From Primulina eburnea (taxonomy: Eukaryota; Streptophyta; Magnoliopsida; Lamiales; Gesneriaceae): a DNA stretch of 64,000 bases. Location: NCBI RefSeq assembly GCF_022965805.1, contig NW_027331260.1, positions 124,001 through 188,000 of the forward strand, in the 5' to 3' direction. Both the position numbers and the translations under genes were made by a program. The notes beneath the pieces were generated by a model. It ran no database searches, had not been told where the DNA came from, and worked only from the letters and a program-made list of their open reading frames with translations. Below, piece after piece: positions 1 to 9,762 of this stretch (its first letter is position 1; the number at the start of each line of letters is the position of its first letter).

Positions 1-1130
1 TTATTGTCACTTCAGATCGGATATGGACAGACTGGACTTCGAGACTTCGTCTTCCTCAGACGGGGAAGATAAAGGTATAATTCATGTGATATTTGGGAAG
101 ATATAACTCAAATCAGATCCTATTTGAGTTTCCCAATTAAATCACATACTAGACCTATTGTTTTATTGTTTATATCTAGATATGATTCTGATTGTTTATA
201 GATTTGTTTATAGAACTTGTATACAAATCTTGCTATGATTTGTTTACAGATCATGTGGCATTGCATTAGAATGATTATGCTTGTTTACAGATTGTGTATT
301 CATGCATTAAGATACGACAGTCTGGAGATCAGGCAGACTTCTAGATGTTCGGCGATATCTCAGCTTAGGGGAAGATCACCGCCCCTTTGTAGACGTGGAT
401 ACAAATCAGGCCGAAATCTAGGAATAAGACGTACAGCACCACGATTGGTAGTGTAGGTGACAGACAGTGACGTCTTATTCACACCGGGATCCCTAGAGTT
501 ATAGATCGAGTCAAGTCTAGACATGATTTGATTAGAACTGCATACTTATATGGATGTGGCTCCTAGATCATGGGACCCATCATTACTGCTTTCAGTTGGG
601 TTAGCATGTTTTATGATTAAGATTGTTTATATGCATGTTTATCTGATTTGAGTTGTATGCTTATTTGATTAATTTCATAGATTATGAAATAGATTGTTTT
701 TATACGTGATAGCATGTTTTATAAATTAGTTTGTTTATATACATGCTTACCATGTTTTACACTGGGATTTATTCTCACCGGAGTTATCCGGCTGTTGTCT
801 TGTTTTGTATGTGTGCATGACAACAGGTGGGGCTGGATCAGGGTCGAGATGACGATGAGAGAAGACGAATTAGCGTGGTGATTCCGGACTTGTAGCAGAC
901 TTGATTTATTACTTGAATTTATTAATTGAACCTTAGACTTAGGTTGTACAGTATTGTACTTTTCTACTGAACTGTAGTTTTTATACAGAGATGTATATTG
1001 TTTAGATTCCATTACCTTCCGCAGTTACATTTTAAAAAAAAAAGAAAAATTTTTAGACCCTGTTTTATCTTAATTGATAATTAAATCCCAAAGATGATTA
1101 ATAAGATAGATCAGCGTCCGGGTCCCCACA
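1..1130 (+). mobile_element. Element X: gypsy LTR, 3' part only (3' or solo LTR)
   Basis: This is the right-hand part of a Ty3/gypsy LTR. It aligns by eye with the complete LTR at 5461-7461 from about position 6434 onward, so roughly the first 1 kb, including the promoter, lies left of the window. It ends in GCGTCCGGGTCCCCACA at 1130, the same terminus as LTR F. The next base is not a primer binding site but antisense reverse-transcriptase sequence of element A, so this is a 3' LTR or a solo LTR inserted into A. Conserved landmarks are an inverted repeat at 423-479, ACTGGGATTT near 760 and a hairpin at 792-826. No coding capacity is seen. Confidence 0.85.
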
Positions 1131-2957
1131 CCTTGGCTAGCAGATCTTCCAACTGTGCTTTTAATTCTTTCAACTCTATCGGGGCCATCCTATACGGAGC
1201 TCTCGAAATAGGAGTGGTACCTGGAATTAGATCAATACTAAAATCTACCTCTCGCACTGGATGTAACCCTGGAATCTCCTCTGGAAACACATCTGCAAAT
1301 TCTCGTACGGCAAATCTGCCAATGTCGGGCTAGATTTCTGTACATCTACAGCATACACAAGGAACCCATCTGCTCCTTTCTGCAACAACTTATTCATAGT
1401 CAAAGCCGAAATCAAGGGAATCCGAGATCTGGAACCCTTACCGTAGAATTTCCACTCTTCTGCCATTTCTGGTCTGAATCTGACAATCTTGTGGAAACAA
1501 TCCACGGTGGCTCTGTACTTTGTTAACATATCAATACCCACTATACAATCAAATTCAGCTAGCCCAAGTACTATGCAATCTAGATCAATTTCATGACCCT
1601 CAAACTGTAATATGCAATGTCTAACCGTAGTCACCGATATCAAACCACTTCCTAACGGGGAAGTAATAGACACGACATCTAACAAAGACTCAACAGGCAA
1701 GGAATGCAATAATGCTAATCGTTCTGATATGAATGTATGTGATGCACCCGTATCTATCAATATATAAGCAGGATAACCGCAAAGGAAACAGTTACTTGCA
1801 ATGACATCATTTGGAGCATCCTGTGCTTGCTCCTCTGTCAACGCAAACACCTGAGCCTGTTGTCGGGTCTGCTGACTCCCGGTATGACCACCTCTAGCTC
1901 GAGGCTAGGTCTGTGCAGGTGGCGGCTGAAAGAAGTGAACAGATGAAGCTTGCCTCTCGGGCTGAGCTACGGATGCTGATGACCCTGCACCCTGAAATCT
2001 AGACGCACCACTTTTCTGAGGACAGACCTTGGCATAATGCCCCGGTAGTTTGCATATGTTACATCTGCCCACTACACCCTGACACTGTTCTGTGGCATGC
2101 TTACCTCCACAAGTACTGCAATAACCACTTGTCACCTCTAAACTCTGGCCAGGACCTCTCTGTCTTGACCCGCTGGAGCTCGACGAACTGCTCCCTGCCC
2201 TCTTAAACTGTTTGCCCTTCGCTTTTAATTGATCTTTTCGCCCACTACTACTACCACCGCTATCGAATCTAGGAGGAGGTTGTATTGGAGGTAGTGGCGG
2301 TCTTGGACTCGGGGCAACATACGGGACACTCCGTTGTCTCAGCAACCCTGCTTCAGCTCCTTTGGCACGATTCAACGCATCCGCAAAGTTGTTGGGTCTC
2401 CCCGTATTCACCAACATAAAGATATCTGGATTCAGGCCATTTATAAACTGATCTGCTAAGGCCTCATCATTACCTGAAACGTGAGGTGCAAAGCGAAGCA
2501 AAGAAGAAAATTTAGCAACATACTCTTCAATGTTCAATTGTCCTTGCCTCAGGTTTGCGAACTCAGCGCCTTTATCTTTACGGTAGGATACAGGAAAGAA
2601 TCGCTGATAAAACTCTGTCTTGAATACTTTCCATGTAATCTCGGTGCCACGCTGTTCTATTGCTCTCCTAATATTCAACCACCAATACTTAGCCACGTCT
2701 TGCAGTTGATGGCCAATGAGTTTCACTCGTTTCTCATCACTATATTCCAGAGACTCGAATAACATCTCGATATCCTCCAACCAGCTTTCACATTCAATTG
2801 CATTTTCTGTACCCTTTAAGGTCGGTGGTCGGAATGACTGGAATCGCTTTAATAGAGTCTCCATGGGCGTAGCCGTAACATCCATCGTATCACCAGATGT
2901 GCTACCCTGTTCTGGTGCTGGTGGTCGTAATGGCACTACTGCTCTTCGAGGAGGCAT
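1131..2957 (-). pseudogene. Element A gag-protease-RT start, Ty3/gypsy, broken
   Basis: Minus-strand Gag-Pol of a gypsy element close to C and G of this window. Gag starts at the MPPRR methionine (2957; an upstream in-frame ATG is at 2972). It has the retrotransposon Gag core (CESWLEDIEMLFESLEY), a Ser-rich linker and a CCHC knuckle (CNICKLPGHYAKVC). An in-frame TAG at 1905-1907 separates Gag from the protease, which keeps its [10 protein letters not shown] active site near 1760. A small deletion near 1330-1340 shifts the frame just before the DVFP motif that precedes reverse transcriptase. The RT is cut at 1131 by LTR X, so RT, RNase H and integrase lie off the window. Related to Tekay-like chromoviruses by similarity to C. 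Non-functional. Confidence 0.88.
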
Positions 2958-3202
2958 GTATCTGATACTCAAATAAATTAGTATATCATCTATACAACTG
3001 TCTCAGCCCTCCTCTGATCATTTACCTCTGATCCAGAATCGGCTCAGATTCAGTCTTTACTAATACATGCTGTAGTACAAGTCAGATAACAGTACAACAT
3101 GCACTAATGAAAGCAATAAATCATGCTAGCACATCATAAAGCAAGGAAGAAGACTCGATCTACCCCGCTCATTCTATCTTATCTCAATCTAAAGGATCTA
3201 TC

Positions 3203-3214
3203 GCTCTGATACCA
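3203..3214 (-). other. Element A primer binding site (initiator Met tRNA)
   Basis: On the minus strand this reads TGGTATCAGAGC, the plant initiator-tRNA-Met primer site. It lies five bases downstream of the LTR end at 3220. It fixes both the orientation of A and the inner end of its 5' LTR. Confidence 0.93.
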
Positions 3215-4725
3215 CCTGTTGTGGGGACCCGGGCTCTAACTCTTTTCTTTGGAATTAAATGGATCATTAATATAAAAAGTGTATCAAATTTTTGCTTTTC
3301 AACATTTATTCTAATGTTGTATAAACAAGCATAAAGTCTTTATTTATTTTACAAACATAAGGTACAAACATGTCTTGTTGCATCCACATGTCTTGTTCCA
3401 TCCATTCTTAACAACTAGTAATTAAATACAGTACATGACAAAAGTACAACTACTAGTTCTTCTGCTATGCCCGAGATCACCACGCTATGTCCATCTCTCA
3501 TCCTCTGCGTGACCCAGATCCTGCCCCACCTGTTGTTATGCACACATACAAACATAACAACAGCCGGAAACTCCAGTGAGAACAAATCCCAGTATAAACA
3601 TGTATACATGCATATATTCAATCTAAAACATGAAACATGATAGTATGAATGTCATCAACATAAACATGCAATGCGAATCCAATCATGTCTAGACTCGACT
3701 CAACTATAACTCTAGGGATCCCGGTGTGAATAAGACGTCAATGACTGTCACCTACCCTCCCACTCGGGGTGACTGTACGTCTTATTCCTAGACTTCGGTC
3801 TGAGCTGTATCAACGGCTGCAATAGGAGTCAGAGCTGCTCCTAAGCTGAGATACACCGAACATCTAGATATTTGACAATGGCTGTCAACGACTCTCCTAT
3901 CTTAAATGCAATGAATATCAATCTGTAAACAAAGCATGCTCATATTCATATCTGAATATCACAATGATCTTAGATGCTTGAATACAATTCTATAATCAAA
4001 GCATAATCATGTTACAAGATTTGAATATAATTCTATAAACAATTCATAAACATGTTACCATATATACAATAATTCTAGTATGTGATTTTGGTTGGGAACT
4101 CAAATGATATCTTATTTGAGTTGTGGCTTCCCAAACAAACATGGCTTATACTTTTCTTGTCGTAGGAATCAATGGAAGTCCCGAAGTCAATATCAAGTCT
4201 GTCAATCAAATCTGAAAGAGATACATTGATACACATTCTATCAATTCCTATTCCATTTAACACATCTATGAATCAATAATCTATCTTAATATCATTTGAC
4301 GGCATAACTGTAGGTTCTCGATAAACCGAACAACTCACACCTCAATAATCCATCACAATATCAAGCTAGAATACAATAATTCTGCACCATCTATTCTTAA
4401 CATGCTGAAATTCATAAGAATCGCATATGACATCCCATACTCGATCCGTTTACCTTTATATGTTGTCCATAATCTCAAGAACACATATCTATAAACATAA
4501 TACAGTTTCCCCCAATCTCCATATCTTAAATCATGTAGGAAATGAATGAAAGTTACATCATCTTAAAGCCCTCAATGAGAGAAACAAGAATCTCAACTCG
4601 AAATGCAATTCGGATGGTTAAATCATGAATTACCTTACTTCAAAGCCTTGAAGAAGTTGAAGGATTCTTAGAGTTCTCTCGGTTCTTCAGCTACTGAAAT
4701 GAGGAAGGATGAATCAGCACAATTC

Positions 4726-4735
4726 TATATATATA
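4726..4735 (-). promoter_or_regulatory. Candidate TATA box of LTR A
   Basis: A TATATATATA tract on the minus strand immediately downstream of the GC-rich array, in the same order as in LTRs C and F. Inferred from position; the transcription start was not determined. Confidence 0.6.
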
Positions 4736-4784
4736 CCATGCCATGTGTCACGTTAAGAAGAAGGGGTGGACTTCTCGCATGCAG

Positions 4785-5070
4785 CACCGTGGGTGCGGTC
4801 ACGTTAGCACCGCGGGTGCGCTATGCTCTCGGCAACACTATCATTTTCACCAAATAGCGACCGCGGGTGCAGTCTCTACGAGACCGCGGGTGCGGTCTTC
4901 TTGCACCGCGGGTGCGGTCTCGCAATGTCAAAAATAGGCACCCTACTGGACATCCACCGCGGGTGCGCTGTCTCCTAGCACCGCAGGTGCGGTGTGGCTT
5001 TGGCCTCTCTTACACAAATTCATAATTTAGGACCGCGGGTGCACTCCTGTTTTGGGCGCGGGTGCGGTCT
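4785..5070 (-). repeat. U3 array of CCGCGGGTGCGG units in LTR A
   Basis: About nine imperfect copies of a 14-16 bp unit of the form ACCGCGGGTGCGGTC, spaced about 20-50 bp apart, in otherwise AT-rich LTR sequence. The unit contains the palindromic core CCGCGG. The array ends about 50 bp upstream of the minus-strand TATA tract at 4726-4735, so it lies where LTR enhancers lie. LTRs C and F have the same motif in the same place. Confidence 0.85.
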
Positions 5071-5175
5071 TGCAAACTCTTAATTCTCATGTCTTTTCTC
5101 CTCTCCTCGCACGTCATGCATTCTCATATTTTCCCGAGTATCATTTTAATGAAACTAATAATCTCGAGCCTTACA

Positions 5176-5446
5176 GAGATAGTTATAAATAAGACAGTAT
5201 ACGATGAGTACTACAGATTTCTTTTGAAGAAAATTCGAAGGAAGATAAAGATAGCTCAGAATGAACAGATTTAAGAAACCAATGTCGGATGATGACGATT
5301 GGTATTTGAAGCTAAAGATTGCATATGTCCTTGATTGAGATTTCAGAACGGATTCATTGAGATGAGTTTTGATTTAAACTCTATTTTACACTTCTCCTGA
5401 TATGTCTGAATTGATTACTTATGAGTTCGAGGATGAACTCAGATCT
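5176..5446 (+). pseudogene. Element F 3' end of pol, degraded gypsy integrase C-terminus
   Basis: About 270 bp of plus-strand sequence between LTR A and LTR F. A stretch near 5225-5270 reads like the integrase helix KIRRKIKIAQNEQ that precedes the GDRVFLK block in C, followed by stops. Near 5427 the GAGTTCGAGGATGAACTC motif matches the sequence just before the polypurine tract of C. It is therefore the end of F's pol, with the rest displaced to the left by insertion of A. Too degraded to give a protein. Confidence 0.65.
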
Positions 5447-5460
5447 AAGAGGGAGAGAAA
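5447..5460 (+). other. Element F polypurine tract
   Basis: AAGAGGGAGAGAAA directly precedes the TGTAAGGCCC start of the LTR at 5461. It corresponds to AAGAGGGGTAGAAA in element C. It identifies the following LTR as a 3' LTR. Confidence 0.85.
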
Positions 5461-5581
5461 TGTAAGGCCCGAGAATTGAGTTTGATACTTTGTATTGATA
5501 TATATATAAAGTATGAATAAGGAAGGCAACAACAGAAGTGGAGAAATGATGTTGCAAAACTAGAATATTTTGAGAAAACAG

Positions 5582-5752
5582 CACCGCACCCGCGAAGCAT
5601 GGACAGTAAGTTGGCAAGAAATTCCGTAGCATCACCGCACCCGCGGTCTAAACTCAAGCGCACCCGCGGTCCTCGAATCCAGAAAAATAAAGATAATGCC
5701 GAAGCATGAGCGCACCCGCGGTGCATGACCTGACCGCACCCGCGGTCATGCG
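5582..5752 (+). repeat. U3 GC-rich palindromic repeats in LTR F
   Basis: About five copies of the CGCACCCGCGGTC unit, one of them degenerate (CGCACCCGCGAAG), within an AT-rich context. They end about 45 bp upstream of TATATATAT at 5796. The unit is the same as in LTRs A and C read in the LTR sense, so it predates the split of these families or has been maintained in them. Confidence 0.85.
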
Positions 5753-5795
5753 TGTAGCATGAAAAATGAAGCCACGTTTCAGAATTTGCATGCAG

Positions 5796-5804
5796 TATAT
5801 ATAT
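5796..5804 (+). promoter_or_regulatory. Candidate TATA box of LTR F
   Basis: TATATATAT immediately downstream of the U3 array. Position and order match LTRs A and C. Confidence 0.6.
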
Positions 5805-7461
5805 GGATGATTGACACGATAAATCATCAGAAATTCAGTGGAAAGGAGCGAGGCTTTGAGAGGATTTCCTTCCGCCTTTTCGAGTTGCGGTTGTGAGAAA
5901 TCCGTTCGTCAGAATTCAAATCCGACTTCAATTCTGAGTTCCTCGTGACACAAGCTACACAAGGACGTAAGTTTGGTTACGTTTTAAGATGTTTTGAAAA
6001 TATGATGTTGCTAGAATCGAATATGATTCAGATATGGTGTTTCTAATACCGTAGACATTATAGAATTGAAGTCAGATTAAAGAACAGACTGTTTCTGTAA
6101 CTGTTATGATTTTCGAAAAGATATTGACTGAGATTTTGGTATCAGAATTGTGTACTACTGATTTGAATATACCGATATTGAGATTATGAGTTCTGGTATT
6201 ATATTTGTGATGTTCAGATTGATGGGGTTATTCAGATTGTATTGTTATGCCGTCGAAACATCAGTTTGGTTACATTGATCAAATTCAGATACGATTTCGA
6301 TTAGATTGGGATATTATTGATATGACTCAGATTGTATCTTGTTCAGACATTGATGAGACTGTATACTGTATTGAGTATTGATCAGAACAGATTGTATATT
6401 GAGTTATTCACTGATACAGCATATTCGATATTGTCATTTCAGATTCGAGATGGACAGATTTGAATACTGGTCATCGTCTTCGTCAGACCGGGACGACAAA
6501 GGTATAATTCATTTGATATTCGGGAAGATACAACTCAATTGAGATCTCATTTGAGTTTCCCAACAAAATCACATACTAGATTATTGTTATATTCTGATAT
6601 GGATATGTTTTGTTTATGTGTTGAGATGCTATGCTTTATTTACAGATTGTTATTTATTGCATTTAAGATAGGGAGTCTTGACAGATCCGTCAAACTTCTA
6701 GATGTTCGGTGTATCTTAACTTAGGAGCAGCTCTGTCTCCTATTGCAGCTGTTGATACAGCTCAGACCGAAGTCTAGGAATAAGACATACAGTCACCCCG
6801 AGTGGGAGGGTAGGTGACAGCCATTGACGTCTTATTCACACCGGGATCCCTAGAGTTATAGTTGAGTCGAGTCTAGACATGATTTGACTAGAACTGCATG
6901 TGTTTATAGATGTGGTTTCATAGACTATGAAACCCATTTTTATTGCTTTCAGTCATGATAGCATGTTTTGATGATTTGATTTAAGTTGCATGCTTATTTT
7001 GATTTGATTTCATAGATTATGAAATCTATTACTTTGAATATGTTCATGATAGCATGTTTTATGATGTAGATTGTTTATATGCATGCTTACCATGTTTTAT
7101 ACTGGGATTTATTCTCACCGGAGTTATCCGGCTGTTGTCTTGTTTTGTATGTGTGCATGACAACAGGTGGGGCTGGATCGGGGTCAAGAGGATGAGGAAA
7201 GAAGAAGAGTTAGCGTGGTGATTCCGGACTTACTATAGATTTGGTTTATTACTTGAACTTAGTAACTGAACCTTAGACTTAGATTGTACAGTATTGTACT
7301 TTTATACTGAAATGTATTTTATACTGAGATGTATATTATTTAGATTCCATTACTTTCCGCATTTACATTTTAAAAAGAGAAATTTTTAGACCCTGTTTAT
7401 CAGAACCGATAATTAAATCCCAACGATGATTAAGAAGATGATTAGCGTCCGGGTCCCCACA

Positions 7462-9751
7462 GAAGGTGTGACCTTCTAGAGGATGGGCAATTGAGCAAGA
7501 GTTGCTACCAAGGCTATTGAATATGTTTACTTATTCTTGAACAATAGTTTTAAGTTAATTTTATGAAATGTTTTGTTTGTACCTAATTTTGTGTAAAACA
7601 TTGTTTCCATTTCTATGTTGATAAAGATGGACATTCTTGTTTATTTAGCAAAGGTGTTTGCAACATTTACAAGAATGAATGTTTGATTGGTACTAGAGAA
7701 CTTGAAAACGATCTCTATAACTTAAAATTGAAAGATATTCCACTAAATGTCCATTCAAAGGCAGACACCATATGAGATATGGATGGGTAAGCCTCCCAAA
7801 TATTCTTATCTTAGAATATGGGGAGCCCTGCTTATGTGAAGTAGATAGTGGGAGATAAATTGGATAGTCGATCCATTTTATGTTACTTTGTGGGATATCC
7901 AAAGAATTCGGTTGGATACTACTTCTATCATCCCCAAGAAACAAATGTGTTTGTTTCTAGGAATGCAACCTTTTTGGAAAAGGAATTTCTATTAGATAGA
8001 AAAGGCGAGATGATAGAATTCGAAGAGGTTCGAGAGACACCCACAGTTGTAGAACCCACACCCGAGGAGCCAAGAGAGGAGATACAAGCTCCTAGAAGAT
8101 CCGAGAGAGTCTCGAGACCACCCATGAGGCGTGGTCTGCTTCTTAAAGAGGGCCATGATGAGCCTATCCATGGATGTGATATAAGGGACCTTCAAGGAAG
8201 CATTATCTGATGCCGATTCATCCAAGTAGCTTGAAGCTATGGAATCTGCGATGAATTCCATGCATTCGAACCAAGTGTGGAATCTCGTGGATCCACCTGA
8301 GGGAATTGTTCCCATAGGGTATAAATGGATTTACAAGAGGAAACTTGGGGCGGATGGGAAGGTATTGACCTTCAAGGCGCGATTGGTGGCAAATGGATAT
8401 ACTCAAAGACAAGGAGTTGACTTTGAGGAAACCTTTTCACCAGTTGCAATGTTCAAGTCTATAAGGATATTGCTAGCCATAGCTGCATGGTATGACTATG
8501 AGATATGGCAGATGGATGTCAAGACAACCTTTCTTAATGGGGATATTAAGGAAGAGATTTACATGTCTCAAACCTGTAGGGTTTACATCTATCGGAAGTG
8601 AGCATATGGTATGCAAACTTCAAAGATCTATTTATGATCTAAAGCAGGCATCTAGGAGTTGGAACCTCAGATTCGATAGTACAATCAAAGAGTTTGATTT
8701 TGATAAGAATCCTGAGGAACCCTGTGTGTATAAGAAGGTCAGTGGGAGTGTTGTGACATTCCTGGTGTTGATGACATTCTAATCATTGGGAATGATGTAG
8801 CAATGTTGCAATCAACTAAAATATGGTTAGCAAGTAAGTTTTCGATACAGGACTTGGGTGAAGCATCTTTTGTATTGGGAATACAGATCTATAGAGATAG
8901 ATCAAGAAGATTGCTTGGTCTCACCCAGTCCACATACATTGATACCATCGTGAAGCGGTTCTCGATGGATGAGTCCAAGAGAGGACATCTACCAATGTGT
9001 CATGGAGTGTCCCTATCCAAGTCTGTCTTTCAAGACTGATGCAGAGATAGCGGCGATGACAAGCATTTCTTATGCATCTGCGATTGGTAGCATCATGTAT
9101 GGTATGATATCTACGCGTCCTGACGTGGCTTTCACACTAAGTGTAGTAATTAGATATCAATCGAACCCTGGTCTTCCACATTGGAAAGTTGTGAAAGACA
9201 TCCTCGAGTAGTTGAGAAGGACCAATAAATTGTTCTTGGTCTATGGGGTGGAAAACTGAAATTGGAAGGCTATACCGACTCTAGCTTCCAAAGCGATATC
9301 GATGACTCGAATTCAACCTCTGGGTTTGTATTCATGCTCAATGGGACTGCTGTCTCTTGGAAGAGTTCCAAGCAAGACAATACTATGGATTCCAGCACAG
9401 AGGCCGAATACATTGCTGCATCAGATGCAGCAAGGGAGGCTTTTTGGATAAGGAATTTCGTCTAAAAATTGGACGTCATTCCTAATAGAGTTGCTCCTCT
9501 CCCGGTGTTGTGTGACAACACAGGAGCTTTAGCTCAAGCAAAAGAGCCAAGGTCTCATCAGAAGTCCAAACATGTATTGAGAAAGTACCACATCCTCGGA
9601 GAGATTGTGGAAAGAGGAAGAAGTGTCTTTTGACATAGTCGGCTCCGCAGATAATGTTGCTGATCCACTAGCTAAGCCTTTACCTGGACCATTATTCGAG
9701 ATGCATCGCGAATCAATGGGTTTGAAGCGTATGGGTAGTTGGCTCTAGTGC
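7462..9751 (+). pseudogene. copia1 pol remnant (Ty1/copia), integrase core deleted
   Basis: Plus-strand copia pol cut at its 5' side by F. From left to right: end of protease (stops at EGVTF*), a GAG-pre-integrase part, then a jump at about 7744-7754 straight to the end of integrase, so the zinc finger and most of the DDE core are missing compared with copia2. The integrase C-terminal region and proline-rich linker (8000-8200) are readable. RT begins near 8239; an extra A near 8570 shifts frame, and another indel near 8765 destroys the region of the expected YVDDILL motif. RNase H still shows STEAEYIAAS near 9400, with a stop after RNFV. Non-functional. Confidence 0.9.
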
Positions 9752-9762
9752 AAGTGGGAGAT
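9752..9762 (+). other. copia1 polypurine tract
   Basis: AAGTGGGAGAT directly before the TGTTAGAG start of the LTR. It is the usual arrangement for the 3' LTR of a copia element. Confidence 0.85.

Larger units (their letters stand above)
3220..5175 (-). mobile_element. Element A 5' LTR, gypsy (about 1.96 kb)
   Basis: Minus-strand LTR. It starts TGTAAGGCTCGAG at 5175 and ends in GAGCCCGGGTCCCCACA at 3220, the same termini as element C. Reading on the minus strand it holds a GC-rich repeat array (5070-4785), a TATA tract (4735-4726), the inverted repeat (3786-3729) and the hairpin (3563-3530). It abuts remnant coding sequence of F at 5176, so A was inserted into F. The target duplication cannot be tested because A's other end is off the window. 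Confidence 0.9.
5461..7461 (+). mobile_element. Element F 3' LTR, gypsy (about 2.0 kb)
   Basis: Plus-strand LTR starting TGTAAGGCCCGAG and ending GCGTCCGGGTCCCCACA. It carries the GC-rich array (5582-5752), a TATATATAT tract at 5796-5804, the inverted repeat (6779-6836), ACTGGGATTT near 7101 and the hairpin (7132-7166). It is the same family as LTR X and a sister family to A and C. At 7462 it joins copia1 protease-region sequence, so F was inserted into copia1. Confidence 0.9.

Noticed and set aside
217..456. Short frames inside LTRs X, C and G (for example 35535-35744, 42216-42425, 50722-50913)
   Set aside because: Repeated only because the LTRs are repeated; no conserved protein pattern.
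4785..5070. CRISPR-like array
   Set aside because: Units are short, palindromic and irregularly spaced, in a plant LTR; no cas genes and no bacterial context.
7462..7500. Primer binding site after the LTR ending at 7461
   Set aside because: Sequence is copia protease (EGVTF region), not TGGTATCAGAGC, so LTR F is a 3' LTR.
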